Origin: Anthostomella pinea
Lineage: Eukaryota > Ascomycota > Sordariomycetes > Xylariales > Xylariaceae
Reading direction: 5' to 3'
DNA length: 64,000 nt
NCBI GenBank assembly: GCA_963556695.1
Contig: CAUWAG010000013.1
Location: 1-64,000, forward strand
Of this stretch, positions 1-10,110 are shown piece by piece (the first letter of the stretch is position 1; each line of letters starts with the position of its first letter). A model generated the notes under the pieces. The model did no database searches and was not told the origin of the DNA. It worked only from the letters and a program-made list of their open reading frames with translations. The translations under genes were made by a program, and so were the position numbers.

Positions 1-41
1 CATTTTATAATCAAGAGCCACCAGTTGGTCTGTAGCTTACA

Positions 42-671
42 TTAAGTGCTGTTCTTCCACTGTTCAAAGGTTGGATTTTGACCGTCATTTAGCTTTGCAG
101 GGTCTGCCAGCTTGATGGAATGTCGCATGGCATTTGAGATTGATGCCATAGAAGCTGGGGAGTCCCATCTATGGGTTGTTGTGTATGGAGAACCTGTTTC
201 TAAAGAAGGAAAGGCTCGTTCTTCTTGTGGTGCGCTGAAATATACAGACTGTCGTTCTGTTATGTGCCTTAATGGCTCAGACCTCGGGATCCGGGTGTGT
301 AATTTGGTTTGCAGTCTGGCTAGCTGCTCTGGCGTAAGCGCATCCAGGTTAAAGAGCAAGGGGTTGTTTGATCGGCCTAGAGCACCGCTCATGGTTGGTG
401 CCATGGGCTGGGTCTGTAGGTCCTGGGATGTGATCCTGGAGGAAGATGGAGACGATGAAACGTTTGAGAGAGATTTACTGTGGGTCAAAGCGGCCCTTGA
501 TCGCGTGTTTGGCTTGCTCTGGCCCCCTCGTGCCTTGGTTCTCTGTTTCTTTGGTTCTTTGTTTGGGGGAAGGTTGTTGGTATTGGGGGATGTTTGGATA
601 GGTTGGGCTGGTCTTCCAGTCCCTTCAGAACTATCCTGATATTCTGGAATAATAATGGTACTCATCGTCAC
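42..671 (-). pseudogene. Retrotransposon gag-like ORF, N-terminal part, broken
   Basis: A 209-codon minus-strand ORF begins 174 bp inside a 218-bp LTR (846-1063), so it sits where gag should start. It is rich in Ser, Pro, Thr and Gln and has no recognisable fold until its end. There the pattern KLNDGQNPTFEQWK resembles the conserved start of fungal retroelement gag domains. The ORF stops at a TAA (42-44). The same frame continues past that stop with KLQTN-like sequence, so the stop looks like a CAA-to-TAA nonsense change and not the natural end. The rest of the element lies beyond the left edge. Assignment to Ty3/gypsy is a guess; copia is not excluded. Confidence 0.6.
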
Positions 672-845
672 AGTATATTGGACGGAATCAATAGTAATAA
701 TAGGTGGGATAATAAAGGGATAATAAAGTCTTGGGATAGGTGGGTGTTCAGAGACACTGTACCTGTCATTGCTAGAGGCAAAACTTCTTACAATGGTGAT
801 CTAAAGACAAGGCTTCTAATCTGGTATAGAGGAGTCTTGATATTA
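672..845 (-). other. Leader between LTR and gag
   Basis: Minus-strand stretch between the inner edge of the LTR and the gag-like ORF. It should contain the primer-binding site directly inside the LTR. The bases there (taatatcaagactcc on the minus strand) do not give me a confident tRNA match. Confidence 0.4.
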
Positions 846-1063
846 TGTCGCGGCGAGCATACTGAGGAGCTGGGACATAGCCTGCAGCAAGCAGCTATTA
901 CTCTATTGACGAGAATATCAAGACTAGAAAGGAAAGGAAGAGAGAGATAGAGAGAGAGAGATAGGTACAGTGGGAGGTTGCCCCTGGGGATCCTCTAGTC
1001 AGATCCTTCCCTTATTAGGAAGTATCCACTTGTCATGTGGGAAGGTCTGTACAGGCCGTCACA
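846..1063 (-). repeat. 5' LTR of left-edge retrotransposon (LTR family A)
   Basis: A 218-bp unit that on the minus strand begins TGTGACGGCCTG and ends in CA. Three more copies occur in the window at 22727-22942, 49608-49819 and 50119-50331. All share a CT/GA-rich stretch, the ACTCTATTGACGAGAATATC block and the CATGTGGGAAGGTC block. This copy is followed on the minus strand by a gag-like ORF, so it is the 5' LTR of an element and not a solo LTR. No perfect 5-bp duplication can be checked because the far end is outside the window. Confidence 0.75.
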
Positions 1064-1180
1064 TTACTTGGACTTTAAAGACGCCCACCACCATTAACGA
1101 AGCGGTAAACCAATTGGTTTATATTCAAATCAAGTCAGAAACTACCAAAGAAGCTCACCTACATCAATAATTGATGCATT

Positions 1181-2606
1181 GAGCTCGTTTTTAAAGACTA
1201 CATACGGTCTTATGCACAAGGTCGCTCATACAAGGAAGACAACCTACGACGCTTCCGTGCTATCGAATTTGCTTGTGCGGCAGGCTATATCCCCGTGCTG
1301 GAAAAAGCCATCCGATACGGCGCGTCGGTCAATCAGCGCCTGGATCAAGCCCCACGTCCCGGAAGCTCACCTTTGATTGTCGCTATTGAGGCGGGCCACC
1401 ATCGCATCGTCAACTGGCTAGTCGCCCACGGGGCGGATGTCAACCAGCCTACCTCAGCAGTACAGCTACAATCTCTCACTGGATCCACCCCCTTCACCCC
1501 AGTCGACTTGGCTATCAGGGCGTCTGCGAAGCATGGAACCGGCATGCTCGAGAAGGTCCTCGCGGCCGGCGCGGATCCCAACATCCGCCGGGTCCCTGGA
1601 GTGGTGAGCGCAGGCGAGGAGTGGTCTGAGCTCCCGTTACTGGACGCGTGCTGCGACCGCGTCCCAGTTGAAGCAGTGCGCCTGCTCCTCAATGCTGGCG
1701 CGGACATTAAATTCGATCCACGGCATCAATACCCAGAGTCCCATTATGGCCGCATTCCAGTTCACTTCCACTTTCTGAGCGTCGCCAACCCAAGTAATGA
1801 TCTAATCGAGAAATTCCGCCTCATCGTCCCTCAAGTCGACTAGCGATACCGAACCCAATTTCTTCATTATATCATCTGTGGTATAAACAACCGGGGCCTT
1901 ATTTGGATCGATATGGTGCCTCCTCCAAGCGCGCAGCGGCTGAAGCTGTTCAGGACGCTGTTGGAAGCCGGTGTAAGCATCAACGATCAAGCTCTCGACG
2001 ACCGCACCGTCCTCGGGCAGGCCCTTGACCAGTTGTATGACTGGGCTGGGCAATTCGGGAGAGGCCAGCATGCGTATCTACATATTCGATCCAGCTGGTC
2101 GTCGCTCGGCGAAGATCGTCTTGCTGGGGAATTCGACGACTTTCGCAGGGCCTTTATGGAGCTGGTCAGGATGCTTCTTGCCGCGGGAGCAGAGAGCAGC
2201 ACATGATTCCCGGGGGAGCATCCACTTCGACAAACAACGTTTCATGCGGCCTGCGAGTTGCATTACGACGGTTTCGACCTGGTCCCTATGTTTGTCGCCA
2301 ATGGCGCCGACCCAACGGTGAGGGACGCATTTGGTCGTACGCCCCTGCACCTGGTCTGCTCTCAACACCCCCTGGACGTCTGCTATCGAATCGCTCCTCC
2401 GTGGAGGCGCGGACCCAGATGCGGTGGATCACCGTCGACGCTCTCCGCTCCATTTCATATGTAAGACTCGCCCACTCACGGAGGCTTGTCCCGTCGCGGA
2501 GACTCGCTCCGTCGTGGACGGAGTCCGGACGCTCCTCCAACACGGCGCTGACGCGCACCTAAGAGACTATTCACGTCGGACGCCACTACAAGTCGTGAAG
2601 CAGTAA
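1181..2606 (+). pseudogene. Ankyrin-repeat protein pseudogene
   Basis: One reading frame carries ankyrin-like repeats from about 1190 on (FACAAGYIPVLEKAIRYGASVN, then VNWLVAHGADVN, LEKVLAAGADPN, VRLLLNAGADI). It is cut by TAG at 1841-1843 and TGA at 2204-2206, and the same frame resumes with repeats after each stop. Near 2370-2390 the repeats move to another frame (ESLLRGGADPDAVDHRRRSPLH, VRTLLQHGADAHLRD) and end at TAA 2604-2606. Both stops are one C-to-T change from CAG and CGA. The start is not visible, because the frame is closed by TGA at 1172. Fungal proteins of this kind often carry an N-terminal F-box, which is absent here. Not likely to make a full protein. Confidence 0.75.
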
Positions 2607-3059
2607 ATCGAGGACGAGGCCCCCACCAATTTCGAACTCGCTGATGGACCCCTTCTTGAAGAGGTAACTTACCCCTGGTGGGTGCTTGGTCTGATCCCGG
2701 GATCAAGTAAAAGGAACTCCGTGGAGTCGGAGCCGTCCGCCGACGAATCTCCAAGCAGGAAGCGAAGGGCTTACAGTCATCTGCGCAAGCGGTTGGAATC
2801 ATGATCCGCTTGATATCATCATTCATTTCAGGGGTAATTTGTATGGAATCACTTTTGTCCTCCTACTTATTCCACTGCGCATTGTTTCGACCGCTTGTTC
2901 TCCTTAGATATGGGTTCTCCTTAGATATGAGAGCTCCTATAACCTTGTCCCACGAGACCAACCCCTATATATACCTGACCATGTCTTCTAGCTGGCTTCA
3001 TAGTTTCTTCTCTTCACGTACCACAATAGAATCCATTCTGGAGTCACCATCGGTCGAGC
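2607..3059. other. Intergenic; partial copy of a repeat end
   Basis: No gene recognised. Bases 2958-3016 resemble the blocks at 41091-41240 and 41564-41712, sharing acccctatata-acctg, ctagct-gctt and atagtttctt. This looks like the end of a dispersed repeat inserted next to the F-box remnant. Confidence 0.4.
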
Positions 3060-3557
3060 TGTCACAGCATCACTGACTGAAACAATGCCATTCGAATAGA
3101 TCGAATTGATATCGGTGGTGAACCCGCTGGTGAATGAGTGCAGAACAATCCTCTCGATGAAGTTGTGCGGCTTAGCCTTCTGATCTGGCGGTAGTCGTGG
3201 TAACCCAAGCTCTTCGACATCACGACTCCGTTCGTATTTATGCCCCCAGAACATGGCAACAGGCTGGTACATCGCTCGTACGGAGACAGCTAGGTCGGGT
3301 CTTTCGTGCAAAGTTCGCGGCAGTCGAAGTTGAGCTTGGCGGAAAGCAGAGCCGAAAGGGAGAGAAAAAAGCAGTGGCTGTGTGATCCGCTGGAAGCATC
3401 CGCTGAACAGGAATACCTTTCGCAAGGTCCTTCGTGCAACGGAGACCTCACAGTTGTCGGGCGCATCCCTGCCGAGCCATTCGTGAAAGGCGATAGCCTT
3501 TGGCATAGAGGAAGCTGAAGATCTCCAGCCAGAGCTCCTCGACAGGTCGGCTACCAT
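3060..3557 (-). pseudogene. F-box protein remnant
   Basis: The open frame from 3557 contains TLRKVFLFSGCFQRITQPLLF followed by RTLHERPDLAVSVRAMY, matching the usual fungal F-box layout in which the F-box is followed by a hydrophobic 'RITQPLLF' segment. The first half of the F-box (EELWLEIFSFLYAKGYR) is encoded in a neighbouring frame at about 3545-3495, so there is a frameshift inside the domain. The 3' end runs into repeat-like sequence near 3016 and the leucine-rich part expected downstream is missing. Probably a decayed gene, like the ankyrin gene next to it. Confidence 0.55.
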
Positions 3558-4491
3558 CGTTTACGATAGTGAAAGGTCAGTATAGAGAGTTAAGGACTGG
3601 TTCACACATGCCGATAATAGAGACTCACGTTGGTCATAAACGCCTCATCACTTACTAATGCCACTTTCCGGGTCAGGGGTTGGGCCAGGAAGAAGGATGA
3701 GCTTCTATCAACCACAGAGAAATGCTTCAAACTATTGGGCGGCGATTATGCTGTATGGAGTATGGTACCCAGGGCCGGGTTCCGGTCTCATCAAGACTCG
3801 ACGGGTAGAGCAGCTAGAGAAAACCACTTGCATGTTTTACCTCTGGCGGAGGTGATGTCGAGTGCTGAACGTACAGAAGGGCGGTAAACCCTAACCCTAA
3901 CCCTAAGTTGAGCACCCATCGGTCCAGAATAACATCAGGAAACGGGATATTGTCGTGCACCAGGGGAAGTGGACTGACCGCCAGCAGTATCTGCCGCTAT
4001 GATTATATGTAACAATGAAGTATCGCTCATGGAAAACTGCCTGTCGTAGGAACCAGGGTTTCAACATTTCCGGGGATTGCGACATCCCCCTTTTCCCTTG
4101 CAGCCACAGTGGCTTGCTATCATAAATGTGGCGGAGTTGTTTGTTGACGTCATATGAGCAGTGTCTCCTTTATGCGTGGCTGAGCGTTTCATGTTCTCCT
4201 GTTCATCCTTCCTGTCCATCCTTCAGTTGCCTCACCTCTATTGATTGATTGATTGATTGATTGCTTGCTTTGATCTACCCGGACATTCAACCGTTCCCGT
4301 CTATCTATCCGCATTACACGGAGAAATAACTTTGGGATTCCGCGCCTTCGAGAACCCCAGGCCGACTAAGAAACTCATTGCTGCTGGCCAGCCCGGCGTC
4401 TCCGCTATCGACAGCCAAAACCTCCTTCTAGCCCACGCAATCGCCAGTATCCAGAACCGTCCTCCCACATCTTTCGCTTCGTGGTACCAAG
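3558..4491. other. Intergenic, 5' region of the LysM gene
   Basis: No gene recognised. It holds an interstitial telomere-type repeat at 3889-3906 and a short ATTG microsatellite at about 4239-4262, the latter within the likely 5' untranslated region of the LysM gene. Confidence 0.4.
3889..3906. repeat. Interstitial telomere-type repeat (CCCTAA)3
   Basis: Three perfect CCCTAA units, preceded by TAAA so that the first unit reads as AAACCCTAA. Most filamentous ascomycetes have TTAGGG telomeres. This may be a relic of a chromosome-end rearrangement or break repair, or simply a telo-box-like promoter motif. The flanks show no larger telomere-associated structure. Confidence 0.8.
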
Positions 4492-5028
4492 ATGGGTCGC
4501 TGGTCGCATTATGACACCGACGAGGAGCGCTTGCCCGAGGGCATGCAGCGTATCGGCTACGATGCCGACGACCAGACGTACACGTTCCGCGATGCCGACG
4601 GCAGCATCTGGGAGAGCGCGCCGGGCAGCCAGTACGGCCAGCTGCGCCGCGTCACCACCACGCTCCCATCCTACGGCGACGACGAAGACGACGGAGCCGA
4701 CCCCTCCCGCCCGCTGAACTCCATCAATATGAATGCCGACCCGCCGGCGTCGTGGCGGCAGGAGATGATGCCCCTGCTGAACTGGTTGCTGCTGGTCGGG
4801 CTGTTTCTGCTCTTTGTCTTCTGGTTCATTGGCGGGACGTCGAGCAATAAGCCCGAGACCGCGCTTTGTAATGACAAGAGTACTTCGTATACGATCAAGG
4901 CGGGCGATACATGCTGGGCGATTGCAGAGGGTCGACATGTGCCGCTCGAGGCTTTGGTCCAAGAGAATGAGGGCCTTGATTGCGATAGCTTGGTGGCTGG
5001 TCAGTCCATTTGCGTTCCGGAGGTCTAG
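4492..5028 (+). CDS. LysM-domain single-pass membrane protein
   Basis: 178 residues, intronless. There is no N-terminal signal peptide. An acidic, polar N-terminal region (about 1-90, starting GRWSHYDTDEERLPEGM) precedes one strong transmembrane segment at about 96-114 (LLNWLLLVGLFLLFVFWFIGG). The C-terminal part is a LysM module (about 131-177, starting SYTIKAGDTCWAIA, with VPLEALVQEN and a final AGQSICVP). LysM binds chitin or related N-acetylglucosamine polymers. The likely topology is a signal-anchor protein with LysM outside the cytoplasm or in the secretory lumen. The ATG at 4492 is the first in frame and is preceded by a purine (aagATGG). The N-terminal motif is conserved in similar fungal LysM proteins, which supports a real gene. 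Confidence 0.88.
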   Translation: MGRWSHYDTDEERLPEGMQRIGYDADDQTYTFRDADGSIWESAPGSQYGQLRRVTTTLPSYGDDEDDGADPSRPLNSINMNADPPASWRQEMMPLLNWLLLVGLFLLFVFWFIGGTSSNKPETALCNDKSTSYTIKAGDTCWAIAEGRHVPLEALVQENEGLDCDSLVAGQSICVPEV

Positions 5029-5689
5029 TCGTACGACGGAGAAGACCATACGCGGCGTTTCTTGGGATTAAATCATTCTCGATGCCCATGTTGGCCTTGT
5101 ACATGTTCAAGCATTGAATTAGTTGTGGAATTATCTGTGACATTTGCTCAATGCAAGCAGGTGCTTGCTGGACGGGTGTACACTTCGTCATGCTGATGTA
5201 TCGGTACGTGGGATTTGTCAGTATTCTCCTTAGTTGCTGCGGTCTACGGGGAGTTGAGTCATTGGTGTTGTCCGAGTAGACTACTCCTATGACTTCTGAA
5301 ACGGTGCCGCATGCTCGCTTGAGAACCCTAGGTCTGATCTCTTCGGTTACTTCTGAGGCGCAGGCGTTTTTAGGACCGATGTTTCCATGTCAAGGTTACA
5401 TAGTAATTGGGAGATCCTAGTTGACGGCATGATCTCCCGTATACGGGAAGACTGGTGTCTGCTCAGCAGCGCAATAAGAATTATCACTCATTCCGGCCAG
5501 CCATATGGGTCGAGGCTTTCTTCGGTTGAAAGGCTTTTCACAATCTCCAGCCTTATGCTTGAGGAAGCAGGCAACTAGAGTCCACATGCGCACACGAGTG
5601 ACACGGAGACCGGGACGCATGGGTCTTCTTCGCTTTGCCTTTCAGTGTGGATTACATGGATGGTGATTACTACCCAAAGACTACATATC
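5029..5689. other. Intergenic between convergent genes
   Basis: Lies between the 3' ends of the LysM and SDR genes. No gene or repeat recognised. Confidence 0.4.
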
Positions 5690-6642
5690 TCAATACTCAG
5701 ATGGCATGCTCGCTAGCTTGCCCCCATCCATGACTAGAATGAGCCCGTTACAGTACGCGCCCGCCCTGCTGGCGAGATACAGCGTCGTTCCCGCCATCTC
5801 CTCATCGCCACCGAATCTACGAGCAGGAATGAATCTTAGCTCATCCGCGCCCTCCTTCGAAGGATCCCGACTGGCTATCAACCCCGCAGCCAGCTCGGAC
5901 GGGAACAGCCCGGGCGCAAACGCGTTCACCCGGATGCCGTGGCGCGCCATGTTCGTAGCTGCGTGCTTGGTCAGGTGTGCAATGGCCGCCTTGCTGCTGG
6001 CGTACGCGGAGGACGAGATCCACGCGCGGCTGTACGCCGAGATGCTGCTCGTGAAGATGACTTGGCTCTGGACGGCGGGCACGTCGTCGCTGCCGCCGGG
6101 GACGGGCGCGCCGAACCCGCCCTGGCCCTTCAGCGCCCTCTTGTTGCCCGCGTCGAGCAGCTCGAGGAACGCCAGGAACGTGAAGTAGGCGCCCGTAACG
6201 TTGACGTGCTGCGTGTTGGTGAACTCGTCCATGGACGTGCCGTCGAACATGGTGCTGCGCAGCTCCGAGACGGACAGGTCCGGGTTGAAGCGCGCCATGG
6301 GGCCCACGATGCCCGAGTTCGCGATCACGAGGTTGACGTGTCCGCTTTCTTTGGCGATGGTGTCGACGGCGGCCTGGAGGGAGTCCTTGGAGACTACGTC
6401 GCAGACTATGGGCGTCATGCTGGGGTGCGACGAGGCGGCTTGATCGAGGACTTCTTTCCGTCGGCCTAGGATGTATACCTTGGTTGCGCCCGCGCCGGCC
6501 AATGCCTTGGCCATGGTGAGGCCGATGCCTGACGTGCGTGAGGCTATTGTCAATGAGCAGGGGAGGAGTGCGCCATACCAGATCCGCCCCCAGTGACCAC
6601 TGCCACCATTCCATCCACTCGGAAGAGGTTTGAGGTATCCAT
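5690..6642 (-). CDS. Short-chain dehydrogenase/reductase (SDR)
   Basis: CDS complement(5690..6528, 6579..6642), 300 residues, one 50-bp intron (6529-6578, GT...AG). Splicing joins exon 1 (MDTSNLFRVDGMVAVVTGGG) to SGIGLTMAKALAGAGA and restores the classical TGxxxGxG NAD(P)-binding loop at about residues 17-24. ANSGI (variant of NNAG), the catalytic SSISAY...YASSK region (Tyr-x3-Lys) and a C-terminal substrate lid with GLFPSELA follow. It resembles the fungal SDRs often annotated as 3-oxoacyl-ACP reductase (RhlG-like), but the substrate cannot be told from sequence. Reading straight through the intron also gives an open frame, but with a poor N-terminus. The ATG at 6640-6642 gives the usual start for this group. 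Confidence 0.9.
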
Positions 6643-7960
6643 TCTGACTCCTGAGAACCGTCAGTCCGTCAGATATCATGTCTTCATGAACGGGTACTTA
6701 CAAGTATATCAAGATCTTGGTAGCAAGTCGGGCTGGTGATGCGCTGTAGAGCCTACGCGGGACGGCCACTACCTAACAGGTATATTTCGACGTGCTTATT
6801 TCAAGATCTGTAATCATGCAAGAAGCATCCAACTGCATGGTGTTGGGCATGCAAGGTAGTTGCCTGGTATTGCCGACGTGGGTCCCGTAGACTCCGGTGG
6901 CGCACTTGGGGACGTCCAAGGCCGACTCCGGACTTATCACAGGAAGCGAAGTCGCGAAGCCTAGACCAGCCACTCCCGTCGTACCATTCGCCAAGTTACC
7001 CGCTATAGCTCGATTGTGGATCAATAAACCGAAGCAGAATAACGAGTACTTGATCAGAAAGAAAAAGAGAGGTACTTGTATCAAGAAGCTCGACTTGAGT
7101 CTATTGACATAGAGTCCCCTCTTGAGAGACTTCGCTTTTGGACCGTGGTGGGCTCCTATCGAGGCCACTGGTATTGAGCCTTACGCGCTCTTAAGCGCCG
7201 TGTTTGAACCTCGAGGTAGACCATTGATACCCTACCCATTGGAGCCAATAACAACCTGCATCTTACGCGATGGGATGTTGGCTGCCTCTTGCATAAGAAC
7301 TGACAGTACGCAGCCTTGCTGTTGTTTCAACCCCGTCTTCTTCATTCTCTTCTTGGTGCGGCCTCTGCAATTGCTCAGGTTCCAGTCGAGATGTCCGGAC
7401 TAGATGCAATGGTCCTGGTGAGGAACCCATCCTACCCCTATCACACTCTGACCAGCATAGTGATTTGCTGATGAAGATGAAGGATGTCGAGGCAATACCT
7501 GTCGACCTCGTGATGGATGGCTGCTGGTACATCTTCGTAATTCGGGCCACGAGGTTGAAACTGTGTAAGAGACTCTTATGGTCTCGGCATAGTAACAACC
7601 AAGGTGCGCTCGTGAAGTGTCAAAGAGACGTGGGCTAACATCACAGATATGGAACTCAATGCTTCGGAATAGGGAGCCAACCATCTTCTGCAAATTCAGC
7701 TCCTTTATATGCTGCATAGGCTGTCATGCAGATGCTGTGCCAGCGGGTGTCAAATCGATCATGTGGGACTGTGTCAATCGAAAGCCTTGGGTCCGATGTT
7801 TTTCGTGCACTTGGAGCGATAGAAGAAAGACGATTCGGCCGCAAGAGTACTCTCCAAGTATCCCTTACATCGCCACTTGGCTCCACGGTCTTTGATGGGG
7901 GGAGAACTTCGCCAGTAGTCTTCCGCGATGGCAACACTAACTATCCTGCTATGGCAAAAC
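6643..7960. other. Intergenic between SDR and P450 remnant
   Basis: No gene I can support. Open frames on the minus strand at 6773-7168 and 7400-7937 lack recognisable motifs and consistent coding character. It contains the first copy (7241-7320) of a direct repeat whose second copy lies in the 5' region of the HET gene. Confidence 0.35.
7241..7320 (+). repeat. Direct repeat, copy 1 (flanks P450 remnant)
   Basis: Shares the blocks GGAGCCAATA, CAACC-GCATCT, GATGGGATGTTGG, GGCTGCCTC-TGCATA and CGCAGCCTTGCTG with 9941-10038. The second copy has an extra GATGTTGGGGTTGTTGG expansion. Confidence 0.65.
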
Positions 7961-9640
7961 CTACGTAGACTCTTGCTTAGGTGTCAACTCCTGCCAGTGG
8001 TTCCCACGGGCGTGGAACACCAGATTAGGGCCATCATGGTCTGACCCTGGAATGTCGTAAATCTGGAACTGATCAGGCCCATCCCACGGATCCTTACTAC
8101 CCGCTCTCCCGACTCCCAGTCTTCCGGCCTCTCCTGCACCACGCTCAAATTCAAAATACCAAAGGGTTCTGGCAATTGTCAGACTGGTTTCCATGTACGC
8201 CATGCTTTTCCCAGCGCAACCCCGGTCTCCCAAACCGAAGCCCACTTGAGCGCGCCGCATCGTCGCCCGCACCTCTCGTTCCTCCGGGGTGTCAGGAGCT
8301 CCCCCGTTTTCTGGCGACAACCACCGTTCAGGCCGGAAGGCAAATGGGTCAGAGAAATACGCCGGGTCATGCTGAATGGCCCATAGGTGGATGCCGACTT
8401 CAGTACCCAGTGGGATCACGTGGCCGTCCACAATGAAAGGTTTTAATCACGGCGCGCAGGTAAGTGCAAGTAGCAAGCTTCGCTCCGGGCTGTATTTCAC
8501 GGGCCGACGAGAAGGTCCCGCGTACCTCTGTGGCAACACGATCATACGCGTCCGGATGGCACGACAGGTGAAACAGGGTACCAACCATGGCCGTGGCAAC
8601 CGTTGAGCCCCCGGCCAATACGAAGAACAGGGCCTCTGACCAGACCTTGCTCTGATGTAGGCCCCCTTCCCCAGTAACGGAAGCATAGAAGTCTGGCTTC
8701 GCATCAGCTGGCTGAGACGTGCGCGCCGTGATCATCTTCTGGACGGCTTGGCGGAACATGTGCGCTTTCTTGCTGCCAACCCAGCGGAGGACCGGGGCTA
8801 CGTTACCCTGAAAGGGCCATGTGTAGAGGAAGTTGTTTATATAAGTGCTGCTGAACATGGTCTCGGGGAGGAAAGGAAGCGGTTGGTCGCCTCGGTTTGC
8901 GTGTTCAACGCGTAACCCAACGCTAAGTGACCGACCACGTCGACGCCCAGTCGGTTGCAGGCAACAGTCATGTTGACCATTTGGGCTTGGCGGCTGGAGT
9001 GCAGTAGTTGGCGCAAGAAGATGTCGATCTGCTCGCTCATCATGGGAATGAAGGACCGCAGTGACCGGTCTGAGACGACCTGGCCGATAACCTTCCGCTT
9101 CCGCCGGTGGTCGGCAGTATCCTTGACATTGAATAGATTCTACTGCTCTAGGGCTCCCGGATGTCGATAAGCGCTGCCCTTCGTAATTTGGGGGTTAGAG
9201 TAGATGTCTAGAGGGCGTCAGTGTGAGCTTTTTGCGAATGAGCATGTGGTAGTCCGTGCCTTGAATTGCCGTCAGGGAATGGTAGAGCAAGCGGTTGGGT
9301 GCCTCCCTGTAGACACGACCTGTGTGCTAGTTAGACCCAGTAATTCAAGAGACCTTCGAGCATCGCACCGTATTTCTGTATGTTCTTGTAAGTGTTGACA
9401 TGACGGCGCCCCCCAACAGCAAAGAGAAAACCGTAGCCGTAAGTGATCTTCGCGAGGAACGGGCCGGGGTATCCTCGTAGAGGATGGAAACCGAGTCGGT
9501 AAATGAGAACAGAGAGTACCTGTCACAGCGTTAGAGGTTGAGCAAGACAACAAACCTGAAGGCACTCGGAAGTATACCAATGTTGCGAGGAGGTAGAAGA
9601 CGCATCTCGACGCGAGTAGTAGGAAATTGAAGCAATGCAT
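7961..9640 (-). pseudogene. Cytochrome P450 pseudogene
   Basis: Pieces of one fungal P450 lie in order on the minus strand. They are an N-terminal hydrophobic anchor (start near 9640), HPLRGYPGPF, then YGRVYREAPNRLLYHSLTAIQ, DIYSNPQITKG, DTADHRRKRKV, the I-helix region ALFFVLAGGSTVATAM, FRPERW and the haem loop FGLGDRGCAGK, whose Cys is the iron ligand. Intron-like joints keep the early exons in phase. The gene is broken three ways: an in-frame TAG at 9140-9142, a frameshift near 8870, and a deletion with frame change near 8430. The deletion joins LRAVIK directly to DGHVIPLG and removes the helix-K ExxR motif. No active enzyme is expected. Confidence 0.82.
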
Positions 9641-10110
9641 TTGGGGGACGTTTTTCACTATGGGAAGAGGCTTTGGCTGGTGGTCAAAATCTGGGAACAA
9701 ATCTGGCGCGTCCTGTGTGAGACAAACAAGGTCGATCGAGTACGTAGGTAGAACTTCTATAAAGGGTAGGAATATATCCACAGTGGTGCCAAGCTGCTGA
9801 CGTACAGACCGATGTCAGGGACGCGAAGCTGTAGTCCCTGACATCGCTTGACGCTCGGTATGGGTGTTGGCGACCGTAGTAATCGTTTATTGAATATCAG
9901 GGTTGAACCAACAAAACGGGCAGATAGACGCCTGCTTGTTGGAGCCAATAGCAACCCGCATCTCACGTGATGGGATGTTGGGGATGTTGGGGTTGTTGGC
10001 TGCCTCATGCATATGAGCCTGTAATCCGCAGCCTTGCTGCGGCTTGGTGGCTTCATTTATCCATTGTCCCCTCTCCTATTACCCAGTGGGTCTTATCTTT
10101 CTCCGATGCG
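9641..10110. other. 5' region of the HET gene
   Basis: Non-coding region upstream of the HET-domain start. It contains the second copy of the direct repeat (9941-10038) with a small GATGTTGGG-type expansion. Confidence 0.4.
9941..10038 (+). repeat. Direct repeat, copy 2 (HET gene 5' region)
   Basis: Second copy of the repeat at 7241-7320, placed about 70-170 bp upstream of the HET start codon. The pair brackets the P450 pseudogene. Confidence 0.65.

Noticed and set aside
1295..1843. A short intact ankyrin gene ending at 1843
   Set aside because: Ankyrin repeats continue in the same frame after the TAG and again after a second stop, so this is the front part of a longer broken gene.
5841..6614. 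257-codon minus-strand ORF in another frame of the SDR gene
   Set aside because: His/Arg-rich shadow; the frame with TGxxxGxG and YxxxK is the real one.
6773..7168. 131-codon minus-strand ORF between the SDR and P450 genes
   Set aside because: No motif or coding bias; one hydrophobic run is not enough to call a gene.
7656..7937. 93-codon minus-strand ORF next to the P450 remnant
   Set aside because: Considered as an extra P450 exon, but the P450 C-terminus already ends at 7961 and no P450 motif is present.
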